Assembly: GCA_003156615.1 (NCBI GenBank)
Contig: PMHI01000344.1
Coordinates: forward strand, 1 to 5,713
From: Acidobacteriaceae bacterium
GTDB taxonomy: Bacteria > Acidobacteriota > Terriglobia > Terriglobales > SbA1
Length of the DNA: 5,713 nucleotides
Direction: 5' to 3'
A model generated the notes under the pieces. The model did no database searches, was not told the DNA's origin, and was given only the letters and a program-made list of their open reading frames with translations. Shown in pieces: positions 1 through 5,713 of this stretch. How positions within the stretch are numbered: position 1 is the first letter of the stretch; each line of letters starts with the position of its first letter. Position numbers and translations under genes: made by a program.

Positions 1-98
1 GGGTCGTCGAACGTTATGAGCAACTGAGCGGCGCAGCCATGCGGTTGGGCCGGCTGCAGAATCCCGCCGTTGCGGTTCGTCTGTCGGCATCGATCTAG
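1..98 (+). CDS. 3' end of an unrecognised protein gene (partial)
   Basis: Reading from base 3, an open frame runs 31 codons to a TAG at 96-98; the other two forward frames close within the first 30 bases. The peptide starts VVERYEQLSGAAMRLGRL and ends in ASI. It is mildly amphipathic, rich in Ala, Leu and Arg, and would suit a C-terminal helix. The start and almost all of the gene lie upstream of the window, so no domain can be identified and I do not recognise the family. It is on the same strand as the receptor gene but 279 bases separate them, and promoter-like sequences lie between, so an operon is unlikely. A short open frame at a window edge could also be chance. Confidence 0.45.
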   Translation, partial: VVERYEQLSGAAMRLGRLQNPAVAVRLSASI

Positions 99-101
99 GT
101 T

Positions 102-122
102 TGTGACGTGAGGGATGTCACA
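102..122. promoter_or_regulatory. CRP/FNR-like operator candidate (dyad 1)
   Basis: Bases 107-122 read CGTGA-GGGATG-TCACA, matching the classical CRP-family consensus TGTGA-N6-TCACA at nine of ten arm positions. An overlapping wider dyad, TGTGAC (102-107) and GTCACA (117-122), shares the right arm. It lies just after the stop of the upstream partial gene and about 256 bases before the receptor start. A hairpin reading (6-bp stem, 9-nt loop) is possible, but there is no T-tract, so an operator is preferred. Which regulator binds, if any, is inference. Confidence 0.35.
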
Positions 123-141
123 CACACTTTCCGTGCTGTCT

Positions 142-154
142 GTGACATTCTCAC
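142..154. promoter_or_regulatory. Second GTGA/TCAC dyad (dyad 2)
   Basis: GTGA (142-145) and TCAC (151-154) form a second dyad with the same arms as dyad 1 but a 5-base rather than 6-base spacer. The centres are about 33 bases apart, close to three helical turns, so both would face the same side of the DNA. The shorter spacer would be unusual for a true CRP site, so this could be a weak auxiliary site or chance. Confidence 0.25.
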
Positions 155-189
155 GCTCGGTGTCGCCGGGCCTCAGCCGCCCGCCAGTG

Positions 190-218
190 TTGACTGGCGC
201 ACTAGGCCTGCTTACCCT
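190..218 (+). promoter_or_regulatory. Candidate sigma70-type promoter (distal) for the receptor gene
   Basis: TTGACT (190-195) matches the -35 consensus TTGACA at five of six positions. A 17-base spacer leads to TACCCT (213-218), a poor -10 element. If used, transcription would begin near base 225, inside the TGATCA repeat pair, with the GTGA/TCAC dyads upstream in a plausible activator position. The weak -10 keeps confidence low. Confidence 0.25.
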
Positions 219-233
219 GATCAAACCTGATCA
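216..233. repeat. Tandem CCTGATCA pair, 10-base period
   Basis: CCTGATCA occurs at 216-223 and again at 226-233, exactly ten bases apart. Each copy contains the self-complementary TGATCA. Two palindromic hexamers on the same DNA face, overlapping the distal promoter's -10/+1 region and just upstream of the proximal promoter, have the layout of a small operator. No regulator can be named from the sequence. Confidence 0.4.
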
Positions 234-241
234 TTCCTCAC

Positions 242-269
242 TTGTTTTCGTTGCCCGTTCTGGTGTAAA
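242..269 (+). promoter_or_regulatory. Candidate extended -10 promoter (proximal) for the receptor gene
   Basis: TTGTTT (242-247), a 16-base spacer and TGTAAA (264-269) form a sigma70-like promoter, and the -10 is preceded by TGG at 261-263 as in extended -10 promoters. Transcription would start near base 276, giving a leader of about 100 nt before the receptor ATG. The -35 matches four of six consensus bases and the -10 four of six. Confidence 0.35.
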
Positions 270-365
270 AACCACCGGGAACCTTCCAGCCATTCGAATC
301 GCGTGCGTATTTCGGCCAACCGCCGTTGGAGTTGTTTCTGCCGTCAGTTCCGAGCTGGCGGACTC

Positions 366-373
366 AAGGGAGA
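366..373 (+). promoter_or_regulatory. Ribosome binding site that decides the receptor start
   Basis: AAGGGAGA lies four bases before the ATG at 378. It is the only good Shine-Dalgarno-like sequence near the beginning of this frame. It supports starting at 378 rather than at the longer in-frame ATG at 303, whose extra 25 residues would sit in front of a normal signal peptide. Confidence 0.7.
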
Positions 374-377
374 CTCT

Positions 378-3300
378 ATGATCCGCAGCATAAAGATCCG
401 CAACCTGAAAACTTTCTGCGTCTCACTGCTCGTCCTGTTGCTTTCCTCCATCGCATTCGGTCAAGGCGGTGTTGCCACGGGCGACCTGCACGTAACCGTG
501 AAGGACCCCAAGGGAAATCTTGTAGCCAACGCAACGGTCACGGTAAGCGATGTCGCCAAAGCTCTGGAACGCACCGCCACCGGCGACGGCCAGGGCGGCT
601 ACACTGCCCGACTGCTGCCGCCGGGAACTTATACCGTAACCGTGGCAGCGGGGGGCTTCGGCAAGGTTGAAGCCAAGGATGTGAGCATCACCGTTGGCGG
701 ACTGGTTGAGTTTCCAGTCGCGCTGGCAGTCGCTACCGGCCGGGAAGTGGTGGAGGTAAGTTCTCAGGCGGATTTGGTGGAGACCTCGCGCAGCTCGACC
801 ACGGACACGATCGGACAACGCCGCATCGACAATCTGCCGATCAACGGCCGTAACTACATCAATTTCACATTGACGGATTCTCAGGTGGTACGCGACAACG
901 CCCCGAACACCGGCGCCGCGCCCACCTCCGGGCTGAACATGAGCGGCCAGCGCGCCCGCTCGAACCTGGTGAATGTGGACGGGGCCGACGCCACGGATAA
1001 TTCCGTCAACGGCGTGCGCTCTACCGTGTCACAGGAGGCCGTGCAGGAGTTCCAGATCATCACGAATAACTACGCGCCTGAGTACGGCCGCGCCGCCGGC
1101 GGGGTGGTGAACATCATCACGCGCTCGGGATCGAACGATTTCCACGGCGACGTTTATGGCTATCTGCGCAACCGGAACTTCCAGGCGGTGAACCCGTTCA
1201 GCACCGTTCCGAATCCGGCTTACACGCGAGTGCAGGCGGGCGCGGCTTTTGGCGGCCCGATCAAGAAGGACAAGACGTATTTTTATTTTGCTTACGAGAT
1301 TACGCGGCGGCACGAGACGGGATTTGCATCCCTCGGCGAGGACTGCTCGCGAACTGGTGGCGCAACCTGCTTCGGCCTGACCGATAATGTCGATCTTTCC
1401 AACGCCTTCGGTCTTCCCTCCGGAACCATCCAGCAGGGGGTGTACGCGACTGGAGGTCCTGACGGTCAGCAGGCTTTCTTCCAGAACCTACCCGCCGCAG
1501 AAGCGGCGATCGCGGCCGACAGCCCTGCGTTGGCCGCTGGTTATGGGAAGGAAGCCGCTCTTTATGCGACGTTTGTGGGCGGCTCGTCTGGAATCGCGTT
1601 AAACGGGTCCTACCCGCAAATCTTTGGCGCCCTCGCGGGCTCGGCAATTCCCATTCCGTCAAACGGATCGAGTCCGCTCACGCAATTTCCAACTTCTTGC
1701 AATTTCGGAGCGCCAAACGTTCTGTGCAACTCCTTACCATCGAACTTCCTAACGTTGAACTCGCAAATCGGCAACTTCCCGGTCTTTGAAGGTACCAGCC
1801 TGTACTCCCTCCGCGTCGACCATAATCTTAGCGACAGCAACCGGCTGACGTTCCGCGTCAACGTCAGCCCAAGCACGGTCACGGGAATCGAGGTCAACGG
1901 AGAGAACCAGGTCTTTGGGCAGAACGCCTACTCCCGCACATCGGAGCAAACCTATCGTGACGTCACCGGAGTTTTTCAGGACACCTGGAGCATCGGCAAC
2001 AACCGTGTCACCGAGTTCCGCTTTCAATACGCGCGCCGTGGTTTGTACTACAACTACAATACCGCGATTCCCGGCGGCGGCGATGTCGCCGTAGACGTTC
2101 CGGGTTACGCCTATTTTGGGCGTGAGCCGTACTCTTTCATCCAACGGACGGAGCAGCGCTATCAGTTCACCGACAATTTCTCCTGGACAATCGGCCGCCA
2201 CAACACCAAGTTCGGGGGTGACTTCAACTATATTCCGCTCACCGCCACGTTCACGGTTAACTACGGTGGCCTTTACAACTTCGGCACGACCGACTCGGCC
2301 AATTTCTTCCCCAACCTTTGCTCCGCCAACGGGCTGCCTGCAACTCTGTGTCCCACCTTTCCCAGCTTCACGCCCATACAGAGTTACGGGCTTGGTTTCC
2401 CCAATGAACTTGTCCAAGGTTATGGAAGTCCGACCGATAGCTTCTCGAACAAGCCGTTGGGGGTCTTCTGGCAGGATTCTTGGCGTGCAACCCCAACCGT
2501 GACTCTGAACTACGGCCTCCGCTATGACATCGAGTTCCCGCCGCAGCTCAGCCCGCTGAACGCAACTGCTAAAGCCGCCTACAACGAGTTGGGTTTACAA
2601 AAGGGCATCCAGACCGCTACCCACAACTTTCAACCGCGCTTCGGCATGGCGTGGGATCCCAAAGGCGATGGCAAGACTGTCGTGCGTGCATCCTATGGCA
2701 TCTTCTTCGACCATCCGCTGCTCGGTCTTTACTTCCTGGGGGACGCCTCCGACGCCTCGCAAAGCGGCCAATTGTTTCTCGGCGCCGGCGCGCCCTGCGC
2801 CACATCGGGAGGCTCTCCGGCCAGTTTAAATGCGGTCAATACCTTCCAGGGCACCCTGACCACTCCGGAATGCTTGCCGACTGTCCCGGGATACATCCCG
2901 GGAGAGCAGCGTTTCAACCCGGCACCGTTTTCTCCGTCGCAGGCCTCGAATCCGCAGTTTCCGGGACTGTTCGTCGACCAGAACTACTTGAAGCCGGCCA
3001 CCTTCTTCCCGTTGGTCTTTCAGCCATTCGGGTATCCTCAGGCCAAGAACTTCGTGTACGCCTATTCTCAACAAGCAAACTTCAGCATTGAACGAGACTT
3101 GGGCGGCGGCTTCGCTCTGAATCTGGCTTACAACTTCAATGGCGGACGCCATTTGAATCGCCCGATCAATGCCAACACGACTCGCGGCGATCTGGTAATG
3201 AACAATTATCTGGCGGCGCTCACCGATCCCACGTCCTACGCCACGGTCGGAGGGCCGCTGGGTGTTGGAGCAGGCACCGCTCCTTGCGGTGTCAATCCCA

Positions 3301-4262
3301 GCGGACAACCGTGGGTTTCTGCCGCGCTCACCAACTTCTTTCGGCCCTCAGCGGTAAATCCAGCTCTCGCTCTAGCGTATCTATCGAACCCCGCTTCGGC
3401 TCCGTGCGTTACCACGATACTGCCCGTCGTGTTGGCGGCGGACGGACTCAACAACACTTGCAACTACACTACTCTCGCCGGCTGCATCCCCTTCAGCGAC
3501 ATGGACGCTAACTACTCCAACGGCAGCTCGGTCTATCACGGCTTCAGCGCCAACCTGCGCAAGCGTTTCAACCGCCACTACGAATTCCTGGCTTCCTACA
3601 CCTGGTCGCACGCCATTGACGATTCCACTGACCTGCAGGCGCCGCTCGCTCCTCAGGACAGCTACGATCCCGCGGCGGAGCGCTCCAATTCGTTGTTCGA
3701 TCAACGCCACCGCTTTGTCTTCAGCGGCGTCTACCAGACGGGCAGGCTTGGCGGAAACGGCTTTGCGCGGCGATTCTTCAGCGACTGGACGTTTGCGCCT
3801 ATCATCGAGTTCTCTTCCGGCCGGCCTTTCAATATTCTTACGGGAAGCTCGGATAATTTTCAATTTTCTCCCGATACTGGCCGCCCCAACACCTACGTCA
3901 ATGCCACCTGTACCCAGCAGGGATATCCGGTATACAACTCCAGGTATTCGCCCAGCGGGGTCTTTCAGGAGCCGTGCCCCGCCGACTTCATTGGTGGGCA
4001 GGGCCTTGCTGCCCTGATCTCGCTTGACGGTAACTTCCCGCGCAACGGCGCGGTTCAGCCCTGGACCGTCTTCAACGATATGCGTGTCGCCAAACGTATC
4101 TACTTCCGTGAGCGCTACAACGTCGAATTGATCGCCGATACTTTCAACATTGCGAACCGATTCAACGTGGCCGCCGTCAACCAGATCTTCACCAATGCCG
4201 GCCAGGCCACTGCGGCATACGATCCGCGGCAGTTCCAGTTCGCCTTGAAGTTTAATTGGTGA
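378..4262 (+). CDS. Oar-like TonB-dependent receptor with carboxypeptidase-regulatory-like domain
   Basis: Predicted outer-membrane TonB-dependent receptor of 1294 residues, within the usual 1000-1300 range of the large Acidobacteriota Oar-like family. The ATG at 378 is chosen because AAGGGAGA precedes it and a textbook signal peptide follows: basic MIRSIKIRNLK, hydrophobic core, likely cleavage near SIAFG/Q (about residue 28). Residues ~36-118 are a carboxypeptidase-regulatory-like beta-sandwich (PPGTYTVTV). EVVEV at ~123 is a possible TonB-box-like strand. The plug covers ~125-260 with NLPINGRNY (152-160), NVDGADATDN, and EFQIITNNYAPEYGRAAGG leading into VVNIITRSGSNDFHG. The barrel follows to the C-terminus, with family-typical RKRFNRHYEFLASYTWSHAIDD, DQRHRF and SSGRPFNI, ending in aromatic FNW. 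Substrate is unknown; relatives are assumed to import complex carbohydrates or siderophores, or act at the surface. No substrate-processing genes adjoin it. Fourteen cysteines in the mature part fall in close pairs. Confidence 0.93.
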   Translation: MIRSIKIRNLKTFCVSLLVLLLSSIAFGQGGVATGDLHVTVKDPKGNLVANATVTVSDVAKALERTATGDGQGGYTARLLPPGTYTVTVAAGGFGKVEAKDVSITVGGLVEFPVALAVATGREVVEVSSQADLVETSRSSTTDTIGQRRIDNLPINGRNYINFTLTDSQVVRDNAPNTGAAPTSGLNMSGQRARSNLVNVDGADATDNSVNGVRSTVSQEAVQEFQIITNNYAPEYGRAAGGVVNIITRSGSNDFHGDVYGYLRNRNFQAVNPFSTVPNPAYTRVQAGAAFGGPIKKDKTYFYFAYEITRRHETGFASLGEDCSRTGGATCFGLTDNVDLSNAFGLPSGTIQQGVYATGGPDGQQAFFQNLPAAEAAIAADSPALAAGYGKEAALYATFVGGSSGIALNGSYPQIFGALAGSAIPIPSNGSSPLTQFPTSCNFGAPNVLCNSLPSNFLTLNSQIGNFPVFEGTSLYSLRVDHNLSDSNRLTFRVNVSPSTVTGIEVNGENQVFGQNAYSRTSEQTYRDVTGVFQDTWSIGNNRVTEFRFQYARRGLYYNYNTAIPGGGDVAVDVPGYAYFGREPYSFIQRTEQRYQFTDNFSWTIGRHNTKFGGDFNYIPLTATFTVNYGGLYNFGTTDSANFFPNLCSANGLPATLCPTFPSFTPIQSYGLGFPNELVQGYGSPTDSFSNKPLGVFWQDSWRATPTVTLNYGLRYDIEFPPQLSPLNATAKAAYNELGLQKGIQTATHNFQPRFGMAWDPKGDGKTVVRASYGIFFDHPLLGLYFLGDASDASQSGQLFLGAGAPCATSGGSPASLNAVNTFQGTLTTPECLPTVPGYIPGEQRFNPAPFSPSQASNPQFPGLFVDQNYLKPATFFPLVFQPFGYPQAKNFVYAYSQQANFSIERDLGGGFALNLAYNFNGGRHLNRPINANTTRGDLVMNNYLAALTDPTSYATVGGPLGVGAGTAPCGVNPSGQPWVSAALTNFFRPSAVNPALALAYLSNPASAPCVTTILPVVLAADGLNNTCNYTTLAGCIPFSDMDANYSNGSSVYHGFSANLRKRFNRHYEFLASYTWSHAIDDSTDLQAPLAPQDSYDPAAERSNSLFDQRHRFVFSGVYQTGRLGGNGFARRFFSDWTFAPIIEFSSGRPFNILTGSSDNFQFSPDTGRPNTYVNATCTQQGYPVYNSRYSPSGVFQEPCPADFIGGQGLAALISLDGNFPRNGAVQPWTVFNDMRVAKRIYFRERYNVELIADTFNIANRFNVAAVNQIFTNAGQATAAYDPRQFQFALKFNW

Positions 4263-4285
4263 GTTTCTGCGCGCGATCGGCCCTC

Positions 4286-4315
4286 GTCTGGATTCTTTGC
4301 TCGCAGAGTCCAGAC
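4286..4315 (+). terminator. Terminator-like hairpin after the receptor gene
   Basis: Bases 4286-4296 and 4305-4315 form an 11-bp stem (GTCTGGATTCT with AGAGTCCAGAC) with one G-U wobble and an 8-nt loop, starting 24 bases after the receptor TGA. There is no run of T after the stem, so it is not a classical Rho-independent terminator. It may end transcription less efficiently or protect the mRNA 3' end. Confidence 0.45.
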
Positions 4316-4360
4316 TCCGCTATACGTGCCAAGGCCCAAAAGCCCCTTCGACTTCCCCCT

Positions 4361-4411
4361 CGGCTTCGCTCCGGGCTTCGGTAAAACAGGGCAAGCCTCG
4401 CTCGAAGCCCG
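4361..4411. repeat. REP-like GC-rich inverted repeat
   Basis: CGGGCTTCG (4372-4380) and CGAAGCCCG (4403-4411) are perfect 9-bp inverted arms around a 22-base centre. A further copy of GGCTTCG at 4362-4368 lies just upstream. The element sits in the gap between the receptor and the PPOX-family gene. The style resembles dispersed extragenic palindromes common in bacterial genomes; copy number cannot be judged from one window. It could instead form an RNA hairpin ahead of the downstream gene. Confidence 0.4.
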
Positions 4412-4419
4412 CTTCCTGG

Positions 4420-4428
4420 TGTTACACT
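4420..4428 (+). promoter_or_regulatory. Candidate extended -10 promoter for the PPOX-family gene
   Basis: TGT-TACACT is an extended -10 element (TG at 4420-4421, hexamer 4423-4428 matching TATAAT at four of six). No good -35 is visible about 17 bases upstream, where the right arm of the inverted repeat lies. Transcription would start near 4435, leaving a leader of about 40 nt. Confidence 0.3.
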
Positions 4429-4473
4429 TTCTCTTCACCCATCCTTGGCGTTTGCCCCGGAGTTCGTTCCCCA

Positions 4474-5136
4474 ATGTCACAACCTTACACGCCTACGCCG
4501 CGGACCCGTCTGGTCCGCGAAGCTCACCGCGCCGTCTATGATCGCGAAGCCGCGTATCGCATTCTCGACGAAGGCTTCTTGTGTCACGTCGGTTTTGTCG
4601 CCGACGGCCAGCCTTTCGTGATCCCGACCTCCTACGGACGCAGGGACGACAGCCTCTACATTCACGGCTCCGCTGCCAGCCGCATGTTGCGGCAAATGAA
4701 AGACGGTGCGCCGGTCTGCATTACGGTCACGTTGCTCGACGGACTCGTGCTCGCCCGCTCTGTCTTCAATCACTCCATGAATTACCGCTCGGTGGTTGTC
4801 CTTGGGAAGGCGACTCTAGTGGATGATCCGGAGGAAAAAACCGAAGCCTTGCGTATTCTTTCCGAGCACATTCTCCCCGGCCGCTGGGACGACTCCCGCC
4901 AGCCCAACGAGCGCGAATTGAAACAGACGTCGGTCTTGAGAGTACCCATCGAAGAATTCTCGGCCAAGGTCCGGATCGGCCCGCCTATCGACGATGAAGA
5001 AGACTATTCTTTTCCCACCTGGGCTGGAGTTGTTCCGCTGGAAATGATTGCGGGCACCCCGATTAGCGATTCACGGCTTGATTCTGCGCAGGAAGTTCCG
5101 GAGTACGCGAAACACTACACCCGAAAGCAAGAGTAG
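4474..5136 (+). CDS. Pyridoxamine 5'-phosphate oxidase-family (NimA-like) flavin-binding protein
   Basis: A 220-residue cytoplasmic protein of the split-barrel flavin-binding superfamily, closest in style to the Pyridox_ox_2 / COG3467 'flavin-nucleotide-binding' group that includes NimA nitroimidazole reductases. Visible family features are RILDEGFLCHVGFV with GQPFVIPTSYGR (residues ~29-56), LYIHGSAASRML (61-72), a barrel strand VCITVTLLDGLVLARS followed by FNHSMNYRSVVVLGKA (98-113), and the C-terminal WAGVVPL (183-189). Such proteins bind FMN or a similar cofactor and probably reduce or bind small molecules; the substrate here is unknown, and true pyridoxamine phosphate oxidase activity is not implied. 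I chose the ATG at 4474, preceded by GGAG at 4459-4462, because the frame open from 4297 adds 59 residues of low-complexity sequence crossing the inverted repeat. It converges on the quinone oxidoreductase gene. Confidence 0.87.
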   Translation: MSQPYTPTPRTRLVREAHRAVYDREAAYRILDEGFLCHVGFVADGQPFVIPTSYGRRDDSLYIHGSAASRMLRQMKDGAPVCITVTLLDGLVLARSVFNHSMNYRSVVVLGKATLVDDPEEKTEALRILSEHILPGRWDDSRQPNERELKQTSVLRVPIEEFSAKVRIGPPIDDEEDYSFPTWAGVVPLEMIAGTPISDSRLDSAQEVPEYAKHYTRKQE

Positions 5137-5153
5137 GAAAATGCCGGATGGCA

Positions 5154-5194
5154 GGGGTAAAGATCGCCGGGGGTAAAGATCGCCAGGGTAAAGA
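5154..5194. repeat. Short tandem repeat array A (GGGGTAAAGATCGCC)
   Basis: GGGGTAAAGATCGCC is present exactly at 5154-5168 and 5170-5184 (16-base period). A degenerate third copy, GGGTAAAGA, follows at 5186-5194. The array starts 18 bases after the PPOX-family stop codon and is non-coding. Origin unknown; it could be the remnant of a mobile repeat. Confidence 0.75.
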
Positions 5195-5196
5195 AT

Positions 5197-5248
5197 GTTA
5201 AAAGCCGACAGGGGGATGACGCGCGACGCCGATCGCGACGCTCTTAAC
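5197..5248. repeat. Imperfect inverted repeat with GC-rich core between the two arrays
   Basis: GTTAAAAG (5197-5204) and CTCTTAAC (5241-5248) are inverted arms with one mismatch. Inside, CGCGA (5222-5226) and TCGCG (5233-5237) form a small hairpin with a 6-base loop, and GCGACGC occurs twice (5223-5229 and 5235-5241). It may be a structural core between arrays A and B or may help end transcription of the PPOX-family gene; the arms are short enough that chance is possible. Confidence 0.3.
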
Positions 5249-5260
5249 TTTTCGAATCTT

Positions 5261-5320
5261 TGTCAGATTGGACCCTGTCAGATTGGACCGTATCAGACTT
5301 GACCCTATCTGGTTTGACCC
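5261..5320. repeat. Four-copy 15-bp tandem repeat array B (TGTCAGATTGGACCC)
   Basis: Four head-to-tail 15-base units with no spacers: TGTCAGATTGGACCC (5261-5275), TGTCAGATTGGACCG (5276-5290), TATCAGACTTGACCC (5291-5305) and TATCTGGTTTGACCC (5306-5320). Divergence increases from left to right. Conserved positions give TrTCagayTkGACCC. Non-coding, in the gap between convergent genes. The unit is far too short, and the spacing absent, for a CRISPR array. Confidence 0.9.
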
Positions 5321-5351
5321 GGTGAGAGGCGCTCGAGCGATTGCTCCCACC
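5321..5351 (-). terminator. Imperfect hairpin after the quinone oxidoreductase gene
   Basis: GGTGAGAG (5321-5328) and CTCCCACC (5344-5351) pair over eight positions with one mismatch. The 15-base centre contains the perfect palindrome CGCTCGAGCG (5330-5339). It lies 15 bases beyond the minus-strand stop codon. No T-run follows on either strand, so a terminator role is only suggested by position. Confidence 0.3.
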
Positions 5352-5365
5352 TGATGTCGGCCCAC

Positions 5366-5713
5366 CTACGGAATCAGCAGCAGCTTCCCCGTCGTCTTCC
5401 GTCCTTCCAAATCGCGCTGCGCCCGCTGCGCCTCGGCCAGCGAATAGGTATGCTCGATGCGCAGCTTGAGCGTTCCGGCGGCGATCATGCTGAACACCGC
5501 GCCCGATCGCGCCACCAGTTCTTCCCGTGTCGAGATGTAATTCGCGAGCGACGGCCTGGTCAGAAACAGCGATCCCTTGTGCGTCAGAATGATTAGGTCG
5601 AAGGGCGGCACCGCTCCGCTCGATCCACCGAAGAGAACCATCATCCCCCGCGGCCGCAGGATGTTCAGTCCCTTGTCGAATGTGGTCTTGCCCACCGAGT
5701 CGTAGACCACATC
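5366..5713 (-). CDS. Quinone oxidoreductase, zeta-crystallin-like MDR family (C-terminal part)
   Basis: The last 115 codons of a medium-chain dehydrogenase/reductase gene; the stop is TAG (complement of 5366-5368) and the 5' part lies beyond the window. Full-length relatives are about 320-330 residues, so roughly the final third is visible. DVVYDSVGK at the window edge is the strand after the NADPH-binding Rossmann turn, whose glycine motif must lie outside. LRPRGMMVLFGGSSGAVPPFD, KGSLFLTRPSLANY, TREEL, HTYSLAEAQRAQRDLEGRKTTGKLLLIP are hallmark C-terminal segments of NADPH:quinone oxidoreductases. These cytosolic, zinc-independent enzymes reduce quinones with NADPH. The gene converges on the PPOX-family gene with 229 bases between the stop codons. 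Its promoter is outside the window. Confidence 0.93.
   Translation of the reverse strand, partial: DVVYDSVGKTTFDKGLNILRPRGMMVLFGGSSGAVPPFDLIILTHKGSLFLTRPSLANYISTREELVARSGAVFSMIAAGTLKLRIEHTYSLAEAQRAQRDLEGRKTTGKLLLIP

Noticed and set aside
303..377. Longer receptor start at ATG 303, adding 25 residues
   Set aside because: The extra segment is Arg/Cys-rich and would bury the signal peptide; the good ribosome binding site and a classical signal peptide point to ATG 378.
115..381. Small plus-strand open frame upstream of the receptor
   Set aside because: It overlaps the candidate promoters and operator-like dyads, has no ribosome binding site, no recognisable domain, and ends inside the receptor start.
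1749..2417. Minus-strand open frame of 222 codons inside the receptor gene
   Set aside because: It lies entirely antisense to a strongly supported coding region, has no recognisable domain, and is expected from GC-rich codon use.
3381..3863. Minus-strand open frame of 160 codons inside the receptor gene
   Set aside because: Antisense shadow of the barrel region, Arg/Val-rich composition without any recognisable domain.
4297..4473. Longer start for the PPOX-family protein
   Set aside because: The added 59 residues are translated from the hairpin and the REP-like repeat, have no family resemblance, and the family normally begins close to the ATG at 4474.
5154..5320. CRISPR array
   Set aside because: Units are 15-16 bases with no unique spacers, far from the repeat-spacer pattern of CRISPR, and no cas genes are present.

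Overview
The window looks like chromosomal DNA from an Acidobacteriota bacterium (soil-type Terriglobia or Koribacter-like). This rests on its moderately high GC content and on one very large Oar-like TonB-dependent receptor with an N-terminal carboxypeptidase-regulatory-like domain, a family greatly expanded in that phylum. The taxonomy is an inference from protein style; there is no rRNA or marker gene here.

Layout: (1) bases 1-98 hold the last 31 codons of an unrecognised plus-strand gene. (2) Bases 99-377 are a regulatory-looking spacer with two GTGA/TCAC dyads resembling CRP/FNR-family operators, a tandem TGATCA pair ten bases apart, and two candidate sigma70-type promoters. (3) Bases 378-4262 encode a 1294-residue outer-membrane TonB-dependent receptor with signal peptide, carboxypeptidase-regulatory domain, plug and barrel. 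(4) Bases 4263-4473 hold a hairpin just after the receptor stop, a REP-like GC-rich inverted repeat, and a candidate extended -10 promoter. (5) Bases 4474-5136 encode a 220-residue pyridoxamine 5'-phosphate oxidase-family (NimA-like, split-barrel flavin-binding) protein. (6) Bases 5137-5365 are a convergent intergenic region with two short tandem-repeat arrays of different sequence around a small GC-rich palindrome, plus an imperfect hairpin. (7) Bases 5366-5713 (minus strand) are the C-terminal third of a zeta-crystallin-like NADPH:quinone oxidoreductase that runs off the window.

The three recognisable genes are not an obvious pathway. The receptor appears to be a free-standing uptake or surface protein with its own promoter region and terminator-like hairpin. 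The PPOX-family and quinone oxidoreductase genes are convergent, and both are probably redox or detoxification housekeeping functions. I see no CRISPR array, intact mobile element, tRNA or rRNA, and no convincing new multi-gene system. The most unusual content is non-coding: the two repeat arrays at 5154-5320 and the dyad cluster upstream of the receptor.
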